Part shown: positions 1 to 5,843 of the stretch, in pieces
Layout: each line of letters starts with the position of its first letter
How positions within the stretch are numbered: the first letter of the stretch is position 1
Assembly: GCA_900772745.1 (NCBI GenBank)
Contig: CAAGRV010000010.1
Span: 1 to 5,897, forward strand
DNA from: Clostridia bacterium
Lineage (GTDB): Bacteria > Bacillota > Clostridia > Christensenellales > UBA3700
Direction: 5' to 3'
DNA: 5,897 bases
Notes under the pieces: model-generated
The model's input: only the letters and a program-made list of their open reading frames with translations
Databases searched by the model: none
Told to the model about the DNA's origin: nothing
Translations under genes and position numbers: made by a program

Positions 1-31
1 AGACTCCCGATTGTAGCCTCTATTTTAGTTG

Positions 32-340
32 TTATTTTAGCATATCCAAAATTGCTTGTTTGGATTTTACGCCAACAGATTGATTTACCAGTTTGCCACC
101 TTTGAAAACAAGCAAGGTTGGGATAGACATAATGCCGAACATTGCCGAAAGCTCTTCTTCCTCATCTACATTGACTTTGCATACCTTTATATCTTGATTT
201 TCTTCGGCAATCTCGTCTACCACAGGCGACAACATTCTGCATGGACCGCACCAAGACGCCCAAAAGTCTACCAAAACTGGCTTATCAGATTGCAAAACTT
301 GACTTTCAAAATTGTTTTTATTCAATACTACTACTGACAT
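32..340 (-). CDS. trxA: thioredoxin
   Basis: This is a complete 102-residue thioredoxin, a cytosolic dithiol carrier that reduces protein disulfides. The active site WCGPC is at residues 30-34, preceded by the buried aspartate in VDFWASW (D25). The cis-proline lies in SIPT (P74), and the usual GGK turn follows at 81-83. The length is typical for the family. An additional cysteine, C54, sits outside the active site. The ATG at 340 is chosen because AAGGAGG (352-346) lies 5 nt upstream. The gene is divergent from a thioredoxin reductase, its likely electron donor. Only 31 bases remain downstream before the window edge, so its terminator or a co-transcribed next gene cannot be judged. Family assignment is near certain. 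Confidence 0.97.
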   Translation of the reverse strand: MSVVVLNKNNFESQVLQSDKPVLVDFWASWCGPCRMLSPVVDEIAEENQDIKVCKVNVDEEEELSAMFGIMSIPTLLVFKGGKLVNQSVGVKSKQAILDMLK

Positions 341-367
341 ATCAGCCTCCTTACAGTTAGTATTGAT

Positions 368-373
368 AGTATA
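368..373 (-). promoter_or_regulatory. -10 element of the trxA promoter
   Basis: On the minus strand TATACT (373 to 368) is preceded by TGC, giving an extended -10 (TGnTATACT). No good -35 hexamer is found at 16-18 bp spacing; the upstream DNA is A/T-rich (TTTTAT near 396-391). The predicted transcript start is near 361, leaving a leader of about 21 nt that contains the AAGGAGG site. Read by eye only. Confidence 0.6.
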
Positions 374-428
374 GCATAAAATATTTTAGAATAAAATACT
401 TTTTACATTATTTTTGCGTTTTTTGTGT

Positions 429-434
429 TATACT
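429..434 (+). promoter_or_regulatory. -10 element of the thioredoxin reductase promoter
   Basis: TATACT at 429-434 is preceded by TGT, again an extended -10. A TTTACA hexamer (402-407) resembles a -35 but sits 21 bp away, too far for a standard promoter, so the extended -10 probably carries recognition. The predicted start is near 441, at the ribosome site itself, which would give a very short leader of about 12 nt. Confidence 0.55.
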
Positions 435-452
435 CTATGCAAGGAGAAGTTT

Positions 453-1310
453 ATGAAAGACGTCATCATCATCGGAAAAGGACCTGCTGGAATTTCAGCC
501 AGCTTATATACGGCTCGTGCGGGGCTGTCCACCGCTATCATCAGCACCGACACCAGCGCCCTAACCAAAGCCGAACTCATTCAAAATTTTTATGGCGCAG
601 GCACAATCTCAGGCAAAGATTTGCTCGTGCGTGGTATCGAACAAGCCACCCAAGTGGGCGTGGAAATGATTGATGAAGAAGTGCTCGACCTTGCCTATGG
701 CGACAGCTATATCGTCACCACGGACAAGCACGTATATTTTGCAAAATCTGTCATCATCGCAACGGGCTCGGCCCGCAAAAGTTTGCCTATCGAAGGACTG
801 AAAACACTGGAAGGGCGTGGCGTAAGTTATTGCGCCGTGTGCGACTCTTTCTTCTATCGCAAAAAAAGCGTTGCTGTGCTTGGCAATTCGAGCTATGCTC
901 TACACGAATACAACGTTATCAAGGACGTTGCCGCCTCGGCAGTCATTTTGACTAACGGATTGGACTGTGACCAAGATTTTGGCGATGCAACAGTCTACAC
1001 AAAGAAAATCAAACAACTTGTCGACAATTCCAAGCTTGAAAAAGTCGTGTTCGAAGATGACACCACCCTTGACATTGACGGACTTTTCGTCGCTCTCGGA
1101 CAAGCATCAGCGGACGTTTTGGCACGCAAAATCGGCGCTGTAAGCGAAAATGGCTTTGTGGTGGTAGACGAGAACAAATCTACCAATCTGCCTGGACTAT
1201 TTGCCGCTGGCGATTGCACGGGCGGACTTGCCCAAATATCCAAAGCCGTATATGACGGCACTATAGCTGGCACAGCTGCAATCAAATTCGTAAAATCACT
1301 CGGCAAATAA
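453..1310 (+). CDS. thioredoxin reductase-like flavoprotein lacking NADPH motifs (possible ferredoxin-dependent type)
   Basis: This 285-residue flavoprotein probably reduces the neighbouring thioredoxin. The FAD-binding GKGPAG motif is at residues 8-13, ATG at 103-105, the redox-active CAVC at 127-130 and the second FAD motif GLFAAGDC at 248-255, all in TrxB order. The nucleotide-binding insert differs from TrxB: where NADPH enzymes have GGGxxAxxEA and HRRxxxR, this protein has LGNSSYALHEYN (143-154) and LTNG (166-169). That loss is the hallmark of the clostridial ferredoxin-linked flavin thioredoxin reductases (FFTR), so NADPH is probably not the donor; the ferredoxin link is inference. The ATG at 453 is chosen because AAGGAG (441-446) lies 6 nt upstream. 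The frame extends upstream to a TTG at 414, but that would place the promoter inside the gene. At 285 residues it is shorter than a usual TrxB of about 310-320. Confidence 0.85.
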   Translation: MKDVIIIGKGPAGISASLYTARAGLSTAIISTDTSALTKAELIQNFYGAGTISGKDLLVRGIEQATQVGVEMIDEEVLDLAYGDSYIVTTDKHVYFAKSVIIATGSARKSLPIEGLKTLEGRGVSYCAVCDSFFYRKKSVAVLGNSSYALHEYNVIKDVAASAVILTNGLDCDQDFGDATVYTKKIKQLVDNSKLEKVVFEDDTTLDIDGLFVALGQASADVLARKIGAVSENGFVVVDENKSTNLPGLFAAGDCTGGLAQISKAVYDGTIAGTAAIKFVKSLGK

Positions 1311-1397
1311 CTCTTGCCCCAATACTCATAGTGCATTGATTGTATGCTCCACTTTTGGCGCAACCAACTAGCACATTTTCATCCAAATGCTTATGCA

Positions 1398-1434
1398 AAA
1401 ACAAACAACCTTGCTGGTCAAGGTTGTTTGTTTT
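1398..1434. terminator. bidirectional intrinsic terminator
   Basis: A perfect 16-bp inverted repeat (1398-1413 with 1419-1434) surrounds a 5-nt loop CTGGT. The central stem holds CCTTG/CAAGG, and the outer part is A/C-rich on one arm and T/G-rich on the other, so both strands end in a U-rich tract (plus: GTTTGTTTTGTTTTA; minus: GTTTGTTTTTGC). It sits between the convergent reductase (stop at 1310) and nadE (stop at 1438, 3 bases from the stem). The intervening 1311-1397 holds nothing else recognisable. Confidence 0.9.
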
Positions 1435-1437
1435 GTT

Positions 1438-2190
1438 TTAGAATTCGTCATCGCCAGTCGGACAATATTCTGACGGCATTTGACGTTTGTGCTTGGAGTT
1501 TTGGTGCATTCTCTCCATCTTGCGAGTTTGGTCGTCATAAGGCGGAACTTGCTTGCGGTTGAGGATATATTCGTCAAGCTTAGCATAGCTAAATCCCATA
1601 TCTTTTTCATCGGTTTGTCCATCATACAATGACGCACTTGGTGCTTTGTCGATGATTTCTCTTGGGCATTCGAGATATTCGAGCATTTCGTACACTTGCC
1701 CTACTGTCAAGTCGGAGATAGGATTGAAGTCACAGCCACCATCGCCCCACTTGGTAAAATATCCCACGAATCTTTCACTGCGGTTGCCAGTGCCAGCCAC
1801 GAGTCTGCCCTCGCTTGCGCCAATGCCGTACAAGGTGGTCATTCTGAGTCTTGGAGCAATGTTGACCAATGCCATATCGGTGAGTGTGGTCACTTTTTGG
1901 AGCTCTTCGACGATTGCCATACGAGTGGCGGTCAAGTCGACTACTCTTGTTTCGATACCGAACTTGTTGGACAGCGCCAGTCCGTCTTCTTTGTCGGTGG
2001 TATAGTTGAGTTTGGAGTGGCAAGGCAAAATCACTGCCAAAGTGTTGTCGCACGCCATCTTGCAAAGTATGCCTACTAGGGCGCTATCTTTACCACCGCT
2101 GTTGCCAAAAACAATGCCTTTTGCACCGCTTTCAGCCAGTTTTTGTTGGATAAATTGTACTCTTTTTTCTACTTCTTGTTTTGCATTCAT
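1438..2190 (-). CDS. nadE: ammonia-dependent NAD+ synthetase
   Basis: This 250-residue cytosolic enzyme makes NAD+ from nicotinic acid adenine dinucleotide, ATP and ammonia. The ATP pyrophosphatase P-loop SGGKDS is at residues 31-36, GTGNRSE at 133-139, and the substrate segment FTKWGDGGCDFNPISDL at about 145-161 with KAPSASLYDGQTDE at 182-195. The C-terminal HKRQMP tail is also typical of NadE. There is no N-terminal glutaminase domain, so ammonia or a separate glutaminase must supply nitrogen. It is the last gene of a four-gene minus-strand operon, starting 5 nt after the stop of the LURP-one gene. The nearest ribosome-site-like sequence, AAAGGA (2209-2204), is 13 nt from the ATG, which is long. 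No in-frame alternative start exists upstream, so translation probably depends on coupling to the preceding gene. The bidirectional terminator follows directly. Confidence 0.95.
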   Translation of the reverse strand: MNAKQEVEKRVQFIQQKLAESGAKGIVFGNSGGKDSALVGILCKMACDNTLAVILPCHSKLNYTTDKEDGLALSNKFGIETRVVDLTATRMAIVEELQKVTTLTDMALVNIAPRLRMTTLYGIGASEGRLVAGTGNRSERFVGYFTKWGDGGCDFNPISDLTVGQVYEMLEYLECPREIIDKAPSASLYDGQTDEKDMGFSYAKLDEYILNRKQVPPYDDQTRKMERMHQNSKHKRQMPSEYCPTGDDEF

Positions 2191-2195
2191 CGGGT

Positions 2196-2684
2196 CTAGA
2201 TCATCCTTTTGCGTTTTCTGTCTGATATATTGTCCATAGTCACTGCCAAAGCGACCATAATTTCTTTATATTTTTCATCAATGATATTTATGCGGAAGTT
2301 GTCCACCATTTTCATAAAGTTGCCACGACTAAATTCACCCACCAGTCTATCGCCCTCATACACCGACATTCCTTTCATAATGCCGTTGGATTGGACGGTG
2401 AGGTTGACATATCCGTCCACGAGATATTTGGCTGGCACAGTAAAAACTTTTTGGCGGATTGTGGCGATTTTCTTTTTGTCCGTATCATAGATATATGCCG
2501 AATATGTAAAAAATCTCCAAAATTTGTTGCGCACGCGGAATAAAAGATTGTCCTCAGTGTCATAGACTTTGCGGTATCTTGTCAGGCTGATTTTCCAGCC
2601 TTTTACCTTGAACACGTCTTTGTTGTTCTCGTCAGTTACACGAGATTTGCCTGACATAAATTTGTTAGTATAATACAAAATCAT
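2196..2684 (-). CDS. LURP-one-related / tubby C-terminal-like protein
   Basis: This 162-residue protein has the pattern of the LURP-one-related family, a tubby/scramblase-like beta-barrel. It has a short N-terminal strand (MILYYTNKF), then repeated strand-turn units: VTDENNKDVFKVKGW (16-30), KVYDTEDNLLFRVRNK (39-54), YIYDTDKKKIATIRQK (64-79), a YLVDGYVNLTV strand (87-97) and a C-terminal hydrophobic helix, EIMVALAVTMDNI (141-153), that in this fold runs through the barrel. The family is common in Firmicutes but its bacterial function is unknown; membrane-lipid association is inferred from scramblase similarity. The start is supported by AAGGAGG 9 nt upstream, encoded within the last codons of the preceding gene. 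One nucleotide separates that gene's stop from this ATG. No signal peptide or clear surface-spanning helix is visible. The family call is by pattern, not by search. Confidence 0.78.
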   Translation of the reverse strand: MILYYTNKFMSGKSRVTDENNKDVFKVKGWKISLTRYRKVYDTEDNLLFRVRNKFWRFFTYSAYIYDTDKKKIATIRQKVFTVPAKYLVDGYVNLTVQSNGIMKGMSVYEGDRLVGEFSRGNFMKMVDNFRINIIDEKYKEIMVALAVTMDNISDRKRKRMI

Positions 2685-2685
2685 A

Positions 2686-3183
2686 TCACAGTACCTCCTT
2701 CAATGTAATGGCGACAATAGCAAGTATTGACACCAGCCACAAACCTACCCTAAGCAGTTGGTTGAGCTTGATTTTTTTGCGCATTGTGTCGTCTTGCCAC
2801 ACCTGATTTTTTATTTCTTTGTACATTGTGTCGCATTGGACGGTGCACGAAGAATTGCCTTTGTACCACATTCCTACGCTCATATTGACATTGTCCGCCA
2901 TACTCACTCGGAATGCACATTCTATTCTGTCGGTCATTTTGCCTAACCCACGGTCAAAAATGCCGAATATGCCGATGATAAAGTAGAATATCGACCACAG
3001 CCACCACACTGGGCTGTCCAGCTCTACCACATTGAAAATATTGACGTCAATCATATTGTTCTTGGTAGAATAGTCATAGACGATTTTGTCACGTCTTTTT
3101 TTGCCACGCACAGTCTTGCCGTCTATAAGCACGACCATAGCTAGCTTGCTTGGAGTGTTCAAGGTAAGTCGAAAATTGCTCAT
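2686..3183 (-). CDS. hypothetical membrane protein, two predicted transmembrane helices
   Basis: I do not recognise a named family for these 165 residues. The N-terminal part (about 4-55) looks strand-rich, with MVVLIDGKTVRGKKRRDKI (16-34), an 'IDGK' turn seen in small beta-sandwich domains. A tryptophan/phenylalanine-rich helix follows at about 57-76, then a second strand-rich part (TDRIECAFRVSMADNVNMSVGMWY, 84-107), a basic stretch (RKKIK, 135-139) and a second hydrophobic helix near the C-terminus (about 143-160). The basic residues before the second helix suggest a cytoplasmic side there. Its ATG shares one base with the TGA of the upstream gene (TGATG). The ribosome site AAGGGGGTGAT lies within that gene's last codons, one G:U-tolerable mismatch from the ideal. 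This arrangement implies coupled translation and a shared role with its neighbours. Confidence 0.85.
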   Translation of the reverse strand: MSNFRLTLNTPSKLAMVVLIDGKTVRGKKRRDKIVYDYSTKNNMIDVNIFNVVELDSPVWWLWSIFYFIIGIFGIFDRGLGKMTDRIECAFRVSMADNVNMSVGMWYKGNSSCTVQCDTMYKEIKNQVWQDDTMRKKIKLNQLLRVGLWLVSILAIVAITLKEVL

Positions 3184-3614
3184 CAGCCAATCACCCCCTT
3201 AGACACACATATCCACAATGCCACAGCGACCAAGCCTGTTATGGCAGACGCTATTATTTTGCCCAAACTGCGCTTGCTTGCCAACAACTGGCACACAATG
3301 ACTACTACGCTGAGCACAATTATTATCGGCAACGTAACTTGCAAAATTTTGTAAATCAATTCCAAGTTGGGTTTCATATCCGACAAATGGTCGAAAGTCC
3401 TTTGTATCCACGCCACTTTTTCTTTGTCGAGCAGTATGAGTCCAAAAGTGAACAAAATGACTGTTAACAAAAATATCAACACCATTAATACGTACAACGC
3501 TTGTAGCATTGGCGCAACAAAACACAATATGCTGACAACCAAACTCAGCATCATTACCCTAAAAAGTATTGTGCCTGTATGGTAAGCTCTTTGTTTCAAC
3601 AACTCCTTTCCCAT
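3183..3614 (-). CDS. hypothetical membrane protein, four predicted transmembrane helices
   Basis: This 143-residue integral membrane protein matches no family I can name. Hydrophobic helices lie at about 16-36, 38-62, 90-110 and 118-138, with a charged loop at 63-88 (DKEKVAWIQRTFDHLSDMKPNLE). It is the first gene of the minus-strand operon ending with nadE. The start is uncertain. The ATG at 3614 has no upstream ribosome site and lies where transcription is predicted to begin, seven bases after a TATAAT box, which would make the mRNA leaderless. A strong AAAGGAG sits inside codons 2-4 instead, but the following in-frame TTG codons are too close to it for normal use. The next in-frame ATGs, codons 21-22, would remove part of helix 1. 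The gene itself is well supported by its hydrophobic pattern and tight coupling to the next gene. Confidence 0.82.
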   Translation of the reverse strand: MGKELLKQRAYHTGTILFRVMMLSLVVSILCFVAPMLQALYVLMVLIFLLTVILFTFGLILLDKEKVAWIQRTFDHLSDMKPNLELIYKILQVTLPIIIVLSVVVIVCQLLASKRSLGKIIASAITGLVAVALWICVSKGVIG

Positions 3615-3620
3615 ATTTTA

Positions 3621-3648
3621 ATTATACCATCACCAGCCCCAAAATCAA
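3621..3648 (-). promoter_or_regulatory. promoter of the four-gene nadE operon
   Basis: On the minus strand TTGATT (3648-3643) and TATAAT (3626-3621) are separated by 16 bp, with TGG directly before the -10 (extended -10). An A8 tract (3658-3651) just upstream of the -35 could act as an UP element. The predicted start falls at or near 3614, the first base of the annotated ATG. This is the best-matching promoter in the window. Confidence 0.75.
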
Positions 3649-3683
3649 GATTTTTTTTCAAAAAATGCCTTATTGACCAGTTC

Positions 3684-3706
3684 ATCAGCATTATTCTACT
3701 GCTGAT
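3684..3706. repeat. hairpin in the alcohol dehydrogenase / operon intergenic region
   Basis: A 7-bp inverted repeat, ATCAGCA (3684-3690) and TGCTGAT (3700-3706), encloses a 9-nt loop. It lies 55 bases past the stop of the minus-strand alcohol dehydrogenase. The T-run (3706-3710) follows it on the plus strand, where no gene precedes it. On the minus strand the nearest U-run is about 16 nt further on. It may be a weak dehydrogenase terminator or a chance hairpin. Confidence 0.35.
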
Positions 3707-3760
3707 TTTTGCTCCATTCTTAAAATTTTGTTCAAATTATTGCTATTTTACAACTTATTT

Positions 3761-4795
3761 TTATGGCTTTATGGCGATTTTGATAACATTGTCAAGTCGA
3801 TTTTCAAAAATGCGGTATGCGTCTTCTATATCTTCCAGCTTGAATGTATGTGTAATCAATGGCGTTGTATCAATTTTGCCTTGCTCAATCAAGCTCAAAA
3901 TCTCTCCGCAATCACAGCCGTCTACACCACCTGTCTTGAATGTCAAATTCTTGCCGTACATATTTGGCAACGGCAAAACTTGAGCCTCGTCATACAAGGC
4001 AACTACCGTAACAATCGCATTTGGGCGAGCCACTCTCCAAGCCAGCTCGAAGGTATTTTTTGCACCTGCAACTTCCAGCACGACGTCTGCTCCGCCGTGG
4101 TCAGAATGATTGGCAACAAAACTCTCGCACTCTTCGGGCTTGCACACCAACACGTTTGGATAATGCTCTTTGACGAATTTTATACGCTCTTCGTCCTTTT
4201 CGCATACGATTATTCTCTTAGGATTTTTCAGCATCACACAAAGCAGTGTGCAAATACCAGTAGGTCCTGCGCCAATTATCACCACGGTATCTTCAGCTTT
4301 GATTTCCGAAATGCGAGCCGCCCAAAATCCTGTCGCCAGCACGTCTCCTACGAACAAAGCTTGCTCGTCAGTTACGCTGTCAGGTATCTTGTTCAAGCCT
4401 TGGTCGGCATAAGGTACTCGCACATATTCGGCTTGTCCGCCATCAATGCGACAACCAAGCGCCCAACCGCCATTCGGATCAGTGCAGTTGTTTACCCAAC
4501 CATTTTTGCAGAAAAAGCACTCTCCGCAGAAAGTTTCCACATTGACCGTCACCCTGTCACCAACTCTAACATTGGTGACGTCTACGCCCACTTCTTCTAC
4601 TACGCCAACCATCTCGTGACCAACAGTAATTCCCGTCACCGCCCTTGGCACAGAGCCATGTTTGATATGCAAATCACTCGTGCAAATACTGCCCAGCGTA
4701 ACCCTCACAATCGCATCACGAGAGTCAGCAATCATCGGCTTTGTCTTCTCAATCAAACTAAATTTCCCGTGTTCTATGTATGTTAATGCTTTCAT
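3761..4795 (-). CDS. zinc-dependent medium-chain alcohol dehydrogenase
   Basis: This 344-residue cytosolic oxidoreductase of the MDR superfamily interconverts an alcohol or polyol and its carbonyl compound using a nicotinamide cofactor. Catalytic zinc ligands are C38 (in SICTSDLHI), H60-E61 (VGHE) and D151 (GDVLATGFW). The structural zinc site is complete: C90, C93, C96 and C104. The Rossmann motif GAGPTG is at 175-180. The acidic residues ending the second strand (IIVCEKDEER) suggest NAD rather than NADP, which is inference. The CTSD wording recalls clostridial secondary alcohol dehydrogenases, but those lack the four-cysteine lobe, so the substrate is open (alcohol, threonine-like or sorbitol-like). 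The ATG at 4795 follows AAGGAG by 4-5 nt. The gene lies 49 nt downstream of the nuclease gene on the same strand and could be co-transcribed or use TATAAT at 4841-4836. Confidence 0.93.
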   Translation of the reverse strand: MKALTYIEHGKFSLIEKTKPMIADSRDAIVRVTLGSICTSDLHIKHGSVPRAVTGITVGHEMVGVVEEVGVDVTNVRVGDRVTVNVETFCGECFFCKNGWVNNCTDPNGGWALGCRIDGGQAEYVRVPYADQGLNKIPDSVTDEQALFVGDVLATGFWAARISEIKAEDTVVIIGAGPTGICTLLCVMLKNPKRIIVCEKDEERIKFVKEHYPNVLVCKPEECESFVANHSDHGGADVVLEVAGAKNTFELAWRVARPNAIVTVVALYDEAQVLPLPNMYGKNLTFKTGGVDGCDCGEILSLIEQGKIDTTPLITHTFKLEDIEDAYRIFENRLDNVIKIAIKP

Positions 4796-4803
4796 TTTTC
4801 TCC

Positions 4804-4826
4804 TTGTGACAACTCAAAAATTGTCA
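4804..4826. repeat. inverted repeat in the alcohol dehydrogenase leader
   Basis: TGACAA (4807-4812) and TTGTCA (4821-4826) form a 6-bp inverted repeat around an 8-nt A-rich loop. The left arm is also part of a smaller palindrome TTGTGACAA (4804-4812) that abuts the ribosome site of the dehydrogenase. It lies downstream of a TATAAT-like box (4841-4836). It could be an operator or a leader hairpin affecting translation. There is no U-run, so it is not a terminator. It matches no regulator site I can name with confidence. Confidence 0.4.
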
Positions 4827-4844
4827 TAATGTTCTATTATAAAT

Positions 4845-5843
4845 CTAATATTTGATACGCTCTTTTGTTTTATCTCTTGCCTCTGTAATCGTATCGCAAG
4901 TAAGTAACAAATCCAATGCTGCCCAAACACGGCCATTTCTATATATACCTTTTCCTGTTTTTATTATTTTGTTAGGAATAATCGGCGTGCCTAAATCAAA
5001 CACGATATAGTTATAATCAGACGTATTTTGTGGCAATTCTGGTATGATACTATACAAGTTTTTTGTTATGGTATATCCCTCTATATAATGTATAGATTGC
5101 AACTTTCCATAATATCTAAATGCAATATAATTAGGTGGCAGTTTGGGCCAACCATTTATTCCAAATGGACAAAAATAATGATTTTTCTTCTCAACAATAT
5201 CTATCCAACTGAGTGTTGAATTCTCTATTATACTATTACTAAGTGATACAACAAAAACTTGATTAGAATTTTTATTTTGCAATGTTGCCAATCCCCCTAA
5301 ATATTTTTCAAACTCTTCCAGTAAATGTTTTTGTTCATTGTTTGAATTAGCTCTAGCTTCCAAACATATATTTTTTAACTTCTTCCACGAAATATGCACC
5401 ACTGCAATTCCATTATCAGTCTTTTTCAGTGGCAAATAACTATCTGCATAGTCAGATGAGCATTCGCTTAATGTTACTAAATATTTATATTTGGAGTTGC
5501 TTTTATTAAAATTTTGCCTGTGTGCGTATTTTGTCAATTGATAACTGCTAGGTAAATTCCAACCGCGCTTTGCTTCCAATATAATATGAAAATTTTCTCC
5601 ATCAATTATTTCTAAATCTGTATATCCATTGTCATTGTCAGTTTTTTCAAACTGTTGATAAAATAAAGTTGGCTTATCAATTGAAAAATTTGTTCCCAAA
5701 ATATTTTGAACAAACAGCGAAAGAAAGCTAGGACATTTTTTCATCGTCCAAGCAATCGCCTTTGTAATATCATTTTCTCTATCGCCCAACAACTGAAAAA
5801 TATTCTCAACCAATTCAGTATTATGGAATACCAATTCCGTCAT
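4845..5843 (-). CDS. PD-(D/E)XK nuclease-like protein with an unassigned C-terminal domain
   Basis: This 332-residue protein carries the core of the PD-(D/E)XK nuclease fold in its N-terminal half. An acidic helix residue (E23 in RENDITKAIAW) is followed by D76 in GYTDLEI, E90 and K92 in IILEAKRGW, then Q102 in YQLTKYA. The D-x13-E-x-K spacing and trailing Q are what restriction-type and defence nucleases show. Residues about 190-332 form a second region (GWPKLPPNYIAFRYYGKLQS, 230-249) with no zinc ligands or helicase motifs; it may be a recognition domain, which is a guess. No methyltransferase or partner lies in the window. The gene is visibly more AT-rich than its neighbours (13 G+C in 60 at 5221-5280; 17 in 60 at 5041-5100; against 30 in 60 at 4261-4320), suggesting transfer. 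The ATG at 5843 follows AGGAG by 4 nt. A weak GATAAT box (5869-5864) may be its promoter. Confidence 0.75.
   Translation of the reverse strand: MTELVFHNTELVENIFQLLGDRENDITKAIAWTMKKCPSFLSLFVQNILGTNFSIDKPTLFYQQFEKTDNDNGYTDLEIIDGENFHIILEAKRGWNLPSSYQLTKYAHRQNFNKSNSKYKYLVTLSECSSDYADSYLPLKKTDNGIAVVHISWKKLKNICLEARANSNNEQKHLLEEFEKYLGGLATLQNKNSNQVFVVSLSNSIIENSTLSWIDIVEKKNHYFCPFGINGWPKLPPNYIAFRYYGKLQSIHYIEGYTITKNLYSIIPELPQNTSDYNYIVFDLGTPIIPNKIIKTGKGIYRNGRVWAALDLLLTCDTITEARDKTKERIKY

Noticed and set aside
1..31. Terminator downstream of trxA
   Set aside because: Only a 5-bp stem with a G:U pair can be drawn, and the window ends before any U-run.
402..407. TTTACA as a -35 box for the reductase promoter
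   Set aside because: It matches five of six consensus bases, but the 21-bp spacing to TATACT is too long for normal sigma-A recognition.
414..452. Upstream TTG start extending the thioredoxin reductase by 13 residues
   Set aside because: The extension covers the -10 box and the ribosome site and disrupts the normal short N-terminus before the GxGxxG motif.
1696..2079. Overlapping plus-strand open frames inside nadE
   Set aside because: They are antisense to conserved NadE motifs and lack protein-like features or ribosome sites.
3706..3710. Plus-strand terminator formed by the 3684-3706 hairpin and its T-run
   Set aside because: No plus-strand gene lies upstream to be terminated; the T-run is short and the stem only 7 bp.
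3728..4786. A 352-codon open frame on the plus strand, opposite the alcohol dehydrogenase
   Set aside because: It lies almost wholly antisense to a gene with complete family motifs, has no recognisable domain, and its composition is that of a reverse-complement shadow.
4807..4826. Terminator between the nuclease and alcohol dehydrogenase genes
   Set aside because: The inverted repeat is short and AT-rich, and on the minus strand it is followed by CAAGGAG rather than a U-run.
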